Part shown: positions 1 through 7,690 of the stretch, piece by piece | Layout of the letters: every line of letters begins with the position of its first letter | How positions within the stretch are numbered: the first letter of the stretch is position 1 | NCBI GenBank assembly: GCA_913774725.1 | Contig: CAJYIG010000320.1 | Coordinates: 1-16,989 of the forward strand | DNA: 16,989 nucleotides | Source of the DNA: an uncultured Curtobacterium sp. | GTDB lineage: Bacteria; Actinomycetota; Actinomycetes; Actinomycetales; Microbacteriaceae | Direction of reading: 5' to 3' | Position numbers and translations under genes: made by a program | Notes under the pieces: model-generated | Told to the model about the DNA's origin: nothing | What the model saw: only the letters and a program-made list of their open reading frames with translations | The model's database searches: none

Positions 1-1083
1 CTCTCCGGCGCCGCGATCGAGGCGGTCGGCTCGGGTGCCGGGCTGCCGGACGCCGCATCGGGTGCCGAGGTCATCGACCTCGGTGACGCCGTCCTGACCC
101 CCGGCTTCGTCGACCTGCACGGACACGGCGGGGGCGGAGCCGCCTACGAGGACGACTCCTTCGACGCCGCGCTCGCCGTGCACCGGGCGCACGGGACGAC
201 CCGGTCGGTCCTGTCCCTCGTCGCGAACCCCGTGTCCTCGCTCGCCGCGTCACTCGACCGCATCCGCACCGTCGCCGCGGCCGACCCGCTCGTGCTCGGC
301 GCGCACCTCGAGGGCCCGTTCCTCTCCCCCGACAACAGGGGCGCCCACAACGCCGCACACCTGGTCGACCCGTCGCCGTCCGCCGTCGACGCGCTGCTCG
401 ACGCGGGCGCGGGGGTCCTGCGCCAGGTCACCGTCGCACCCGAGCTGCCGGGAGCGCTCGACGCCGTCCGCCGCTTCGTCGACGCCGGGGTCACGGTCGC
501 GGTCGGCCACACCGTCTGCTCGTACGACCATGCCCGCGCGGCTTTCGACGCCGGTGCGACCCTGCTCACGCACGCGTGCAACGCGATGCCCGGGCTGCAC
601 CACCGGGCGCCGGGGCCGATCGCCGCGGCGCTCGAGGACGACCGGGTGACGCTCGAGCTCATCCTCGACGGTGTGCACGTGCACCCCGCTGTCGCCCGGG
701 TGCTGCTGCGCGCCGCACCCGGTCGGGTCGCGCTCATCACCGACGCGATGGCCGCGGCCGGCTCGCCCGACGGCTCGTACGCGCTCGGGTCGCTCGCGGT
801 CGACGTGGTGGACGGCGTCGCGCGGGTCGCCGGCACGGACACGATCGCGGGCTCGACGCTGACGCAGGACGCGGCGCTGCGGCTCGCCGTCTCGGCCGCC
901 GGGGCCACGCTGCCCGAGGCGGTCGCTGCGCTGACGAGCGTGCCCGCTGCGGCGCTGGGGCTCGACGATCGGCTCGGTCGGATCGCGCCCGGGTACGCAG
1001 CGGACCTCGTGGCACTCTCGCCCGCACTCGAGGTGCGGCGGGTGTGGGGCGCGGGTCGCGAGCTGGCGAACACCGGGTCTTGA
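1..1083 (+). CDS. nagA: N-acetylglucosamine-6-phosphate deacetylase, 5' end missing
   Basis: Amidohydrolase-family enzyme that deacetylates GlcNAc-6-phosphate to glucosamine-6-phosphate in the cytoplasm, feeding NagB. The frame is open from base 1, so the N-terminus lies outside; 360 residues are visible and the family is usually about 380-400, so roughly 20-40 are lost. Visible marks, in window residue numbers: PGFVDLHGHGG with metal-site H40/H42, HLEGPF with the metal-ligand Glu at 104, VGHT with H170, THACNAM with H191, and ITDAMAAAG with the catalytic Asp at 248, followed by the AGSTLTQD stretch. All the catalytic positions I would expect are present, so the enzyme looks functional. The next gene starts 31 nt after the stop on the same strand and could be co-transcribed. 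nagB is about 5.8 kb away on the other strand, so the two Nag genes do not form an operon here. Promoter and any operator are outside the window. Confidence 0.95.
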   Translation, partial: LSGAAIEAVGSGAGLPDAASGAEVIDLGDAVLTPGFVDLHGHGGGGAAYEDDSFDAALAVHRAHGTTRSVLSLVANPVSSLAASLDRIRTVAAADPLVLGAHLEGPFLSPDNRGAHNAAHLVDPSPSAVDALLDAGAGVLRQVTVAPELPGALDAVRRFVDAGVTVAVGHTVCSYDHARAAFDAGATLLTHACNAMPGLHHRAPGPIAAALEDDRVTLELILDGVHVHPAVARVLLRAAPGRVALITDAMAAAGSPDGSYALGSLAVDVVDGVARVAGTDTIAGSTLTQDAALRLAVSAAGATLPEAVAALTSVPAAALGLDDRLGRIAPGYAADLVALSPALEVRRVWGAGRELANTGS

Positions 1084-1114
1084 CCGCGACTGGGTCGGGC
1101 GGGAGCATCGCCGC

Positions 1115-1516
1115 GTGACCCTCTTCGTCTCCTGCCCGGTCGCGAGCGTCGAGCGCGCCACCGCCTTCTACTCGGCGCTCGGATGGACCCTCGATCCGCG
1201 GATGTCGCGGAACGACGTCTCGTGCATCGCGTTCGGGCCCGACCAGTACCTGATGCTCAGCAGCCGCGAGGCCTACGCGAGCGTCGGCGGCACGGAGGAC
1301 CTGGTCGGCGGCCCGGACACCCCGTCGAAGGTGACACTGTCGTTCGACCTGGACAGTCGGGAGGCCGTCGACGAACTCGTCGAACGGGCTCGTGCTGCGG
1401 GCGGGCGGATCGGGGACACCGACGAGTACCCGTTCATGTACCAGCGGCAGTTCGACGACCCCGACGGGTACCACTGGTCGCCGTTCTCGATGCGCCCGGA
1501 CTCCACCGGCGCCTGA
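1115..1516 (+). CDS. VOC-family (glyoxalase/bleomycin-resistance fold) protein
   Basis: A 133-residue protein of the vicinal oxygen chelate superfamily. The N-terminus TLFVSCPVASVERATAFYSALGW is the typical first beta-alpha module, and the end (FDDPDGYHWSPFSM) is the typical last strand with the DPDGYxW signature. This length is usual for one-domain members that work as dimers. These proteins bind a metal between the beta modules and can be lyases, dioxygenases or resistance proteins; nothing here fixes the reaction. The start is GTG, supported by a GGGAG at about 1101-1105. It lies 31 nt downstream of nagA and may be read through from it. It converges with the fucosidase gene, with 27 nt between the two stops. 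Family call is firm, function open. Confidence 0.85.
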   Translation: MTLFVSCPVASVERATAFYSALGWTLDPRMSRNDVSCIAFGPDQYLMLSSREAYASVGGTEDLVGGPDTPSKVTLSFDLDSREAVDELVERARAAGGRIGDTDEYPFMYQRQFDDPDGYHWSPFSMRPDSTGA

Positions 1517-1517
1517 C

Positions 1518-1540
1518 CCCGGCAGTCCGTTCCCGCCGGG
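1518..1540. terminator. possible bidirectional terminator hairpin
   Basis: CCCGGC at 1518-1523 and GCCGGG at 1535-1540 form a 6-bp stem with an 11-nt loop, exactly in the gap between the convergent VOC and fucosidase genes. There is no T-tract. The position is suggestive but the stem is short for such GC-rich DNA. Confidence 0.3.
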
Positions 1541-1543
1541 CGG

Positions 1544-3103
1544 TCACTGGTGGAGGAAGTCCTGGCGGGGCTGGTCCGGCTCGGGTGCGAAGCGGATCCG
1601 CAGCACGGGGCCGCTGTGCTCGGTCGTGGAGCCGTCGATCGCGACCTCGAGGGCGTCCGCAGTCCGGTCCCACCGGGTGACGGTGCCGGATCCGAGCACC
1701 GCGACGTCGCTGATCGTGCGGGTGAGGAGCGCGGAGGTCGACGCGAGCGCGCGCAGCCGTGCGACGCCGTCGTCGGGCTGCGCGAGCAGGACCGCGTAGA
1801 GCGCGTCGCCGGTGACGTCGTGCCGCATCGTGTAGCGGACGTCCTCGGCCGTGTACGCAGGGGCGGCACCGTCGACGAAGGACCCCGCCGCGACCACGGT
1901 CGGCCCCTCGGAGGGCACCGCCCAGGGGCGCGTGCCGTAGATCGCTTCGCCGTGCAGGGCGAGCCAGCGCCCGATGCCCTCGAGCAGGCGCTGCTCCTCG
2001 TCCGGGATCGTGCCGTCCGGCTTCGGACCGACGTTGAGCAGCAGTACCCCGCGCTTCGCGACGACGTCGACGAGCTCGGCCACGAGTTCGCGGACGCTCT
2101 TGTACTCGTGTCCCTCGACCCAGCACCAGGACGTCCGGGACACCGACGTGTCGTTCTGCCACACCGTCGGCTCGACCCCCGCGACGGCTCCGCGTTCGAT
2201 GTCGTACACGGCGGCGCCGGGCGCGAAGGCCCCCCATTTGTAGTTGATGACGACCTCGCGCCCCCACTCGGCCGCGCGGTTGTAGTAGTAGGCCGCGAGG
2301 GTCCGGAGCACCGGGGCGAACGCCGGCTGCTCGATCCACCAGTCGAACCAGAGCACTTGCGGCCGGTACCGGTCGATCACCTCGACGGTGCGCAGGAGCC
2401 AGTCCTCGAGGAACCGCTCGTTCGGTGCGGTCTCCTCCCGCTGCGCCGGACCGTAGAAGTCCGACCACCGCGGGTCGAGCACGTCGGAGTCGAACCGAGC
2501 GCCGCCGTTCATGAAGAACCAGTGCTCGGCACGGTGGGACGAGGCACCGCGGACCATCCAGGCCTCGTCGACCGCGCGGGACAGGTCGCCGAAGACGTCA
2601 CGCCGCGGCCCCATCCGCGCCGCACTCCACCGGGACCGAGCGGTGTCGTACATGGCGAAGCCGTCGTGGTGCTCCGCCACGGGCACGACGAACTGCGCGC
2701 CGGCGCGACGGAACAGCGCGGCCCACTCGGTCGGGTCGAAGTGCTCCATCGTGAAGGACGGGATGAAGTCCTTGTACCCGAAGTCCCGGTGCTCGCCGTA
2801 GGTCGCGCGGTGGTGGTCGTGGGCGTCGGTGCCCTGCCGGTACATCTCGCGGGAGTACCACTCGTTGCCGAACGCCGGGACGGAGTACACGCCCCAGTGC
2901 AGGAAGACGCCGAACTTGGCGTCCTCGTACCAGCGCGGCGGCCCGTAGGCGGCGAGGGACTCCCACGTCGCGTCGAACGGTCCGGCGGCGACGACCTCGT
3001 GCACGGCACGAAGCGCCTCGGTGTTGTCACTCACGTCGACCGGTTCCGGGAGCGACTCGGGGTCGAGCGGGGTGAGACGGTCCGGCATGGCGCGTTCTGG
3101 CAT
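1544..3103 (-). CDS. alpha-L-fucosidase, glycoside hydrolase family 29
   Basis: Retaining exo-glycosidase that removes alpha-linked L-fucose. The 519-residue protein shows the family's TIM-barrel marks: FLHWGVYSVPAFGNEWYSREMY (H69 in the HWG motif), AEHHDGFAMYDT (HH at 145-146), and VLWFDWW, in which D254 is the likely nucleophile by family knowledge. The stretch WVEGHEYKSVRELVAELVDVVAKRGVLLLNVGPKPDGTI follows, then a beta-rich C-terminal region. The start is chosen at ATG 3103 because AAGGAG sits at 3110-3115, 6 nt upstream; the frame stays open further upstream without a better site. There is no signal peptide, so the enzyme probably acts in the cytoplasm on imported fucosylated oligosaccharides. 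No fucose catabolic genes are visible nearby. The upstream neighbour (lipoprotein) ends 84 nt away on the same strand. Length and motifs look intact. Confidence 0.93.
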   Translation of the reverse strand: MPERAMPDRLTPLDPESLPEPVDVSDNTEALRAVHEVVAAGPFDATWESLAAYGPPRWYEDAKFGVFLHWGVYSVPAFGNEWYSREMYRQGTDAHDHHRATYGEHRDFGYKDFIPSFTMEHFDPTEWAALFRRAGAQFVVPVAEHHDGFAMYDTARSRWSAARMGPRRDVFGDLSRAVDEAWMVRGASSHRAEHWFFMNGGARFDSDVLDPRWSDFYGPAQREETAPNERFLEDWLLRTVEVIDRYRPQVLWFDWWIEQPAFAPVLRTLAAYYYNRAAEWGREVVINYKWGAFAPGAAVYDIERGAVAGVEPTVWQNDTSVSRTSWCWVEGHEYKSVRELVAELVDVVAKRGVLLLNVGPKPDGTIPDEEQRLLEGIGRWLALHGEAIYGTRPWAVPSEGPTVVAAGSFVDGAAPAYTAEDVRYTMRHDVTGDALYAVLLAQPDDGVARLRALASTSALLTRTISDVAVLGSGTVTRWDRTADALEVAIDGSTTEHSGPVLRIRFAPEPDQPRQDFLHQ

Positions 3104-3187
3104 GAGGCACTCCTTCGTGCGTCGGCTGCGGTTCCCCACTCCTACCGGTCGGGCCCGTGTGTCCGGTGGATCGCGTGCGGCGTGCGG

Positions 3188-3709
3188 TCAGGGTAGCCGG
3201 ACGACGACCCGTGCCGTCGAGGGGCCGCCGCACTGCTCGCTCCCGCCGTGCCGGACCCACGTGAAGCGGACGTCCCGTTCGACGAGCACCCGATCGTCCG
3301 CGCCGACCACCGCGACACGGCCACGGTCACCGGTTCCGGCCGACATCGGCACGGACCAGACGTCGCCGTCCGGCGTGGCAGTGGGCAACACGAGGGAGCG
3401 AGCGGCGTCGCCCGTCGGGCTGAGCGCATCCGAGGACGGAGGGCCGACCGGTGCTGCGCCGGGTGTGGCGTCCCCGGGAGCGGTCGGGAGCACCGGCGGC
3501 GAGGGTTCCCCGGGCGCACAGTCCGCGCCCTGGCAGACGACGACGCCCGTGACCCCGGACGCCGGGTCTGCCGAGCCCGGGATCTCGACCGCGACGGTGT
3601 TGCCCCAGGCGATCGCCGGGCACGCCGTCGCGCCGAAGCCGGCGCAGCCGGTCGTCACGAGCACCAGCACGGTCGATGCCGTGGCCAGTCCGCTCGTTCC
3701 CCGTCGCAT
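3188..3709 (-). CDS. small probable lipoprotein of unknown function
   Basis: I do not recognise a family. From ATG 3709 the product is 173 residues: a short basic N-terminus (MRRGTSG), a hydrophobic stretch (STVLVLVTTG) and Cys22 in a VTTGC context, a weak lipobox. A Pro/Gly/Ala-rich low-complexity region then leads to a beta-like C-terminal segment (RVAVVGADDRVLVERDVRFTWVRHGG). A cell-surface lipoprotein is the best reading. The start is uncertain. GGAGG lies only 1 nt before ATG 3709, too close for normal Shine-Dalgarno use. A GTG at 3748 in the same frame would add 13 polar residues but has no visible binding site. GACGAT sits 6 nt before the ATG and might be a leaderless -10. There are four further Cys residues after Cys22. 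The gene lies between the regulator and the fucosidase, all on the minus strand. Confidence 0.6.
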   Translation of the reverse strand: MRRGTSGLATASTVLVLVTTGCAGFGATACPAIAWGNTVAVEIPGSADPASGVTGVVVCQGADCAPGEPSPPVLPTAPGDATPGAAPVGPPSSDALSPTGDAARSLVLPTATPDGDVWSVPMSAGTGDRGRVAVVGADDRVLVERDVRFTWVRHGGSEQCGGPSTARVVVRLP

Positions 3710-3763
3710 GCCTCCATCGTCTTTGATCGCCCGTGACCGGGTGGTCACGATCAGGCGTCGGTC

Positions 3764-4591
3764 TCAGGCCGCGACGACGGACAGCAGCCGGAGCCGGTCG
3801 TGGCTCTCGGTCCCCGGGACCGCGGTGTAGACGAGCAGCACGTGCGCCTGCTCCGGGTCGAGGAGCACCTGGCAGTGCAGCTCGATCCGGCCGACCTCCG
3901 GGTGGTCGTAGCGCTTGACGGACCCCGGGACGAGGCCGACCTCGTGCCGGTCCCACAGCGCCCGGAACTCGTCGGAACGCTGCAGGAGCTCGTCGGCGAG
4001 CCGCGCCGCCCGGGACCCGACCCCGCGCCGCGCCGCGACCTCACGCAGCGACGAGACGTACAGCCGTGCCGTCGTCTCCCGGTCCTCGGGTGGGAAGAGG
4101 TCCCGCGCACCCGGTTCGGTGAACCAGCGCCAGCCGATCGAGCGCGACGGTCCGTGCCGCTGGCTCGCGTCGCCGAACAGTGCGGCGGCGAGCGGTGTCT
4201 GCAGGAGCGTCTCGCCGAGCTCCGTGACGACCTCGGCCGGGGTGTCGACCAGGCGGTCGAAGATGCGCATCATGCCCGGGCCGACGTGGTCCGAGCCGGC
4301 GCCGGACTCCGGTGGGCGGTGCCCGGCGAGGCGGAAGACGTGGTCGCGCTCTGCCCGGCTCAGGTGGAGTCCCTGCGCGATCGCGGCGACCATCTGCTCG
4401 GAGGGCTGCGGACCGGTGCCGCGCTCGAGCCGCGCGTAGTAGTCCGCGGACATGTGGCAGAGCGCCGCGACCTCCTCGCGGCGCAGTCCTGCGGTCCGGC
4501 GCCGCGGCCCCGGCGGGAGACCGACGTCGGACGGTTGCAGGGCCTCCCGGCGTGCGCGGAGGTAGGCGCCGAGTTCCGGTCGATCGATCAC
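3764..4591 (-). CDS. helix-turn-helix (XRE) regulator with MmyB-like ligand domain
   Basis: A 275-residue regulator. Residues about 6-75 ([20 protein letters not shown] through [24 protein letters not shown]) are the XRE-type helix-turn-helix typical of this family. Residues about 100-270 match the MmyB-like sensor domain, including [18 protein letters not shown] and the C-terminal [19 protein letters not shown]. The start is GTG 4591, with GAGGA about 7-8 nt upstream. The gene is divergent from a short-chain dehydrogenase (4714). Such regulator/SDR divergent pairs are a common arrangement in actinobacteria, with the regulator probably controlling the SDR through the 122-nt shared gap. The likely target gene is now broken, which makes this an orphan regulator unless it acts elsewhere. 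The ligand is unknown. Confidence 0.88.
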   Translation of the reverse strand: MIDRPELGAYLRARREALQPSDVGLPPGPRRRTAGLRREEVAALCHMSADYYARLERGTGPQPSEQMVAAIAQGLHLSRAERDHVFRLAGHRPPESGAGSDHVGPGMMRIFDRLVDTPAEVVTELGETLLQTPLAAALFGDASQRHGPSRSIGWRWFTEPGARDLFPPEDRETTARLYVSSLREVAARRGVGSRAARLADELLQRSDEFRALWDRHEVGLVPGSVKRYDHPEVGRIELHCQVLLDPEQAHVLLVYTAVPGTESHDRLRLLSVVAA

Positions 4592-4626
4592 GGGTCCATC
4601 CTCGCCGGTGCACGTCCTCCGCAGCC

Positions 4627-4656
4627 ACGGTCCGTCAGGTCCTGGTTGCGGACCGT
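4627..4656. promoter_or_regulatory. candidate operator in the regulator/SDR divergent gap
   Basis: A perfect 8-bp inverted repeat, ACGGTCCG at 4627-4634 and CGGACCGT at 4649-4656, with arms 22 nt apart start to start (about two helical turns). A second small palindrome, CAGG-T-CCTG (4636-4644), lies inside the loop. The position between a regulator and its divergent partner is where an operator is expected. Binding by the 3764-4591 protein is inference. Confidence 0.4.
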
Positions 4657-4713
4657 CGGCCGTCGCAGGCTGGCACCAGCCCGACCACGGGCGACGACGA
4701 CGAGGAGACCACC

Positions 4714-5627
4714 GTGCCGCGACGACCCATCGACATCACCCTGCCGCGCCTGGACGGCACCCGCGCCGTCGCGATGCCCAGGCCGATGCCGTCGCTGGCG
4801 CCGGTGCCGCGGTCGTGCTGCCGGTGCGCAACCCGGCGAAGGGCGAGGCTGCGCGTGCCCGGGTGCTGCGCGACCACCCGGACGCCGTCGTGGAGCTCGG
4901 CACGACGGACCTGTCGTCCATCGCGTCGGTGGATGCGTTCGCGGAGTCGATGGTCGCGGAGGGCACGCCGATCGACCTGCTCGTGGGCAACGCCGGCGTG
5001 ATGACCCCACCGGAACGACAAACGACGGCCGACGGCTTCGAGCTGCAGCTCGGCACGAACCACCTCGGTCACGTCGCACTCGTCCGCGGCCTCCTCCCGC
5101 TGCTCCGTGCGGCGCGCGGGCACGTCACCTCGCAGATCAGCATCGTCGCGCGCAGTGGGTCCGTGCACTGGGAGGACCCGAACTGGGAGCGCAGCTACGA
5201 CGGGATGCGCGCCTACCGGCAGTCGAAGATCGCGTTCGGCCTGTTCGGGCTGGAGCTCGGTCGGCGCAGCGCCGAGCAGGGTTGGGGCATCACGAGCAAC
5301 CTCGCGCACCCGGGTGTCGCCCCGACGAGCCTGCTCGCAGCCCGGCCGGAGCTCGGGCGGAGCGGGGACACGCCCCAGGTCCGGGTGATCCGGTGGTTGT
5401 CCGCCCGCGGGCTGCTCGTCGGCACGCCGCGGACCGCCGGGCTGCCGGCGCTCGTGGCGGCCACCGACCCGGGCGTGCGGGACGGCGGGTTCGTCGGACC
5501 GACGGGGACCGGCGGTGTCGGCGGCGCTCCTGGGCGGACGCCGCTGTGGAAGCCGCTGCGCAGCGCCGAGGACGCCCGCCGCGTGTGGGAGCTGTCCGAG
5601 GAGCTGCTCGGTACCACCGTCGGGTGA
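4714..5627 (+). pseudogene. SDR-family oxidoreductase, broken by inversion plus frameshift in the Rossmann motif
   Basis: GTG 4714 has GAGGAG at 4702-4707 and begins a normal-looking [22 protein letters not shown]. At about 4768-4771 the homology leaves this frame. The protein body resumes in another frame (third plus-strand frame) at about 4803, with [22 protein letters not shown]. It continues normally through [12 protein letters not shown], the catalytic YRQSK and the C-terminus to the stop at 5627. The missing piece, the NAD(P)-binding [12 protein letters not shown], is encoded on the minus strand at 4805-4770, exactly where it should be but inverted. Compared with the family pattern ([25 protein letters not shown]), 38 nt stand where about 63 are expected, so the net loss is about 25 nt and the frame is broken. 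A shortened product starting in the downstream frame would lack the cofactor-binding glycines. The remainder has no stops, which suggests a recent event or a sequencing/assembly error. Confidence 0.85.
4755..4809. repeat. 13-bp imperfect inverted repeat around the inverted SDR segment
   Basis: CGGCACCCGCGCC at 4755-4767 and GGCGCCGGTGCCG at 4797-4809 are inverted copies with one mismatch in 13, flanking a 29-nt core. They mark the boundaries of the rearranged part of the SDR gene. Flipping the core in the present sequence would not restore the reading frame, so this is not a working on/off switch as it stands. Confidence 0.7.
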
Positions 5628-5658
5628 CCTGCGGCCGCCGGGCTGTCAGGATGACGAC

Positions 5659-6828
5659 ATGAGCGTCATGGTCTCGGTCCTCGATGCACAGCGGACCCGC
5701 ACGAGCGAGAAGTACACCGCCTACCCGTCCGAGGTCCTGCCGATGTTCGTCGCCGAGATGGACTCGGTGCCCGCCGAGCCCGTCCGCGAGGCCCTCGAGC
5801 GAGCGATTGGGAACGGGGACACCGGCTACGTCGGGCACACCCGGGTGCTCCCCGGGGTCTTCGCCGACTTCGCCGGCCGCCGCTGGGGCTGGGACGTCGA
5901 CCCCGACCTGGTCCGGACGACCACGGACGTGTCGGTCGCGGCGGTCGAGGTGCTCCGCCGGATCATCGACCCCGGCGACCAGGTCGTGATCATGCCGCCG
6001 GTCTACCCGCCGTTCTGGGAGTACGTCCGCGAGGCCGGCGGCTCCGCGACCGAGGTCCCGCTGCTCGCTCCGAGCGGCGAGCCCGACCCGTTCGACACCA
6101 CTGCCGGGTGGCGGATGGACCTCGCTGGGATCGAGCGCGCCTTCGCGGACGGCGCCAGGACGGTACTGCTCTGCAACCCGCACAACCCCCTCGGCCTCGT
6201 GCACGCCCGCGAGGACCTCGTCGCGCTCGCCCAGCTCGCCGCACAGTGGGACGCGGTCGTCGTCTCGGACGAGATCCACGCACCGCTCGTGCACGCCGAC
6301 GCGGTCTTCACCCCGTTCCTCACCTGCGGACCCGAGGCGGTCGAGCACGGAGTCGCACTGACGAGCGCGAGCAAGGCGTGGAACCTGGCGGGGACGAAGT
6401 GCGCGCTCATGGTCGGCGCGTCGGAACGGGCGCGCGGCTGGTTCGACGGCCTGCCCGTCGAGGTCGTCGAGCGCACCGGGATCCTCGGCTACACCGCGAG
6501 CGTCGCCGCCTTCCGCGACGGGGAGCCCTGGCTCGCGTCACTGCTCGCGGAGCTGACCGGGAACCGACGCATCCTGGCCGAGGAGCTCGGCACGGCCCTG
6601 CCCGGCGCGGGCTACCGGCAGCCGCAGGCGTCCTACCTGGCCTGGCTCGACCTGCGAGCGCTGCCGTGGGGCGACGACCCCGCCGTGCACCTGGTCGACG
6701 TGGCGAAGGTCGCGCTGACGAACGGGCGGGACTTCGGCCGACCGGGCATCGGTCACGCGCGGCTCAACTTCGGGTGCTCCGAGGCGACCCTGCGCGAGGG
6801 TCTGGCCCGCCTGGCGTCAGCCCGCTGA
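5659..6828 (+). CDS. MalY/PatB-type PLP-dependent aminotransferase / cystathionine beta-lyase
   Basis: A 389-residue fold-type I PLP enzyme. The N-terminus carries YPSEVLPMFVAEMD, a hallmark of the MalY/PatB group. CNPHNPLG, VVSDEIHAPLV and SASKAWNLAGTKCALMV follow, with K239 the predicted Schiff-base lysine. Known members cleave cystathionine or other C-S conjugates, or transaminate; the exact substrate cannot be read from sequence. The start is ATG 5659 with AGGA at 5648-5651. The open frame runs further upstream, but that part overlaps the SDR gene and has no family character. CAGGAT stands 6 nt before the ATG and could be either the ribosome site or a leaderless -10. It begins 31 nt after the broken SDR gene and converges on nagB, with 19 nt between their stops. 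Confidence 0.9.
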   Translation: MSVMVSVLDAQRTRTSEKYTAYPSEVLPMFVAEMDSVPAEPVREALERAIGNGDTGYVGHTRVLPGVFADFAGRRWGWDVDPDLVRTTTDVSVAAVEVLRRIIDPGDQVVIMPPVYPPFWEYVREAGGSATEVPLLAPSGEPDPFDTTAGWRMDLAGIERAFADGARTVLLCNPHNPLGLVHAREDLVALAQLAAQWDAVVVSDEIHAPLVHADAVFTPFLTCGPEAVEHGVALTSASKAWNLAGTKCALMVGASERARGWFDGLPVEVVERTGILGYTASVAAFRDGEPWLASLLAELTGNRRILAEELGTALPGAGYRQPQASYLAWLDLRALPWGDDPAVHLVDVAKVALTNGRDFGRPGIGHARLNFGCSEATLREGLARLASAR

Positions 6829-6847
6829 CCTCGCGCTCGCCCGCGGC

Positions 6848-7633
6848 TCACTCGAAGCGCTGCCACTCCGGCTTGTTCGCGTAGGTGTACCGGTAGTAGT
6901 CGGCCAGGCGCAGCCCGGCAGCCGCGTCCTCGTCCACCACGACGGTCGCGTGCTCGTGCAGCTGCAGCGCCGACCCGGGCGCGAAGGACGACAGCGGCCC
7001 CTCGACCGCGGCGGCCACGGCGTCGGCCTTCGTCGAGCCCTGCGCGACGAGGACGAGCTCGCGCGCCTCGAGGATGGTGCCGAGCCCCTGCGTCATGCAG
7101 TGCGTCGGGACCTCGTCGAGCGAGTCGAAGAAGCGCGCGTTCGCCTCGCGCGTGGACGGCGCGAGCGTCTTGATGCGCGTGCGGGACGCGAACGACGACG
7201 TCGGCTCGTTGAACCCGATGTGCCCGTTCGCCCCGATGCCGAGGATCTGCACGTCGACCCCGCCGGCGGCCCGGATCGCGGCGTCGTACTCCTTCGCCGC
7301 GAACGCCAGGTCGGCCGCGCGGCCGTCGGGCACGCGGACGCGCGAGGGGTCGAACCCGAGGGGCTCGACCACGTCGCGGGCGATCACCGAGGCGTACGAC
7401 TCCGGGTGCTCGAGCGGGATCCCGACGTACTCGTCGAGGGCGAATCCTCGAGCCGCGGCGAAGGACACCTCGCCCGCCTCGACCCGACGACGCAGGTCGG
7501 CGTAGATGCCCTGCGGACTCGATCCGGTGGCGAGACCCACGACGGCGGACGGCTTCTCGGCGACGACCGAGGCGATCTTGGCGGCGGCGACGCGTCCGAC
7601 CTCGGCCGGCGTCGGCAGGATGATGATCTCCAC
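6848..7633 (-). CDS. nagB: glucosamine-6-phosphate deaminase
   Basis: Converts glucosamine-6-phosphate to fructose-6-phosphate and ammonia, the last dedicated step of GlcNAc use, directly after NagA. The 261-residue protein has the family's usual length. Marks are GLATGSSPQGIY (phosphate-binding loop, residues 33-44), FALDEYVG with D67 (general base position) and GIGANGHIGFNEP with H138 and E143. SRTRIKTLAPSTREAN and THCMTQGLGTILEAREL follow. Asn136 stands where the E. coli enzyme has an Asp, a common difference in Gram-positive NagB. The start is GTG 7633. AGGGTGA just upstream can be a ribosome site, but TAGGGT 6 nt before the GTG also fits a leaderless -10. A perfect DasR/NagR-type palindrome overlaps that hexamer, so repression relieved by amino-sugar phosphates is likely. 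Confidence 0.96.
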   Translation of the reverse strand: MEIIILPTPAEVGRVAAAKIASVVAEKPSAVVGLATGSSPQGIYADLRRRVEAGEVSFAAARGFALDEYVGIPLEHPESYASVIARDVVEPLGFDPSRVRVPDGRAADLAFAAKEYDAAIRAAGGVDVQILGIGANGHIGFNEPTSSFASRTRIKTLAPSTREANARFFDSLDEVPTHCMTQGLGTILEARELVLVAQGSTKADAVAAAVEGPLSSFAPGSALQLHEHATVVVDEDAAAGLRLADYYRYTYANKPEWQRFE

Positions 7634-7639
7634 GCTGTC

Positions 7640-7645
7640 ACCCTA
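7640..7645 (-). promoter_or_regulatory. candidate -10 element of nagB (leaderless)
   Basis: TAGGGT (TANNNT pattern) read on the minus strand, 6 nt before the GTG start of nagB. This is the distance expected when transcription begins at the start codon. The same bases could serve as a Shine-Dalgarno sequence, so the reading is not unique. Confidence 0.4.
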
Positions 7646-7660
7646 CTGGTCATGACCAGT
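7645..7660. promoter_or_regulatory. DasR/NagR-type operator (dre-like) at nagB
   Basis: ACTGGTCATGACCAGT is a perfect 16-bp palindrome, 11 nt before the nagB start. It matches the DasR-responsive element pattern known from Streptomyces (ACTGGTCTAGACCACT) at nearly all positions and is symmetric. DasR/NagR are GntR/HutC-type repressors of amino-sugar genes, released by GlcN-6-P or GlcNAc-6-P. Its outer base overlaps the candidate -10 hexamer, so bound protein would block RNA polymerase. No dasR gene is in the window. The site also lies 42 nt upstream of the divergent NUDIX gene and might affect it. Confidence 0.85.
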
Positions 7661-7690
7661 CGACGACAGAGGGAGGCCGCACGGCATCGA

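Noticed and set aside
3190..3195. TACCCT on the minus strand as the -10 of the fucosidase gene
   Set aside because: It would give an 80-nt leader and there is no recognisable -35 at a normal distance; too weak to list.
1550..3196. A 548-codon plus-strand open frame opposite the fucosidase
   Set aside because: It mirrors the minus-strand GH29 gene, has no family motifs and is low in normal amino-acid balance; a GC-driven shadow.
4755..4809. A phase-variable invertible switch in the SDR gene
   Set aside because: Flanking inverted repeats exist, but flipping the core leaves the downstream body out of frame and lacking codons, so it cannot switch the gene on.
4635..5309. A minus-strand frame containing [12 protein letters not shown], which looks like an SDR gene on the other strand
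   Set aside because: Only the 12-13 residue motif is SDR-like; the flanking residues in that frame are not. It is the inverted piece of the plus-strand gene.
3800..5662. A 620-codon plus-strand open frame across the regulator, gap and SDR gene
   Set aside because: It crosses two well-supported genes in the wrong frame and shows only Arg/Pro/Ala-rich sequence.
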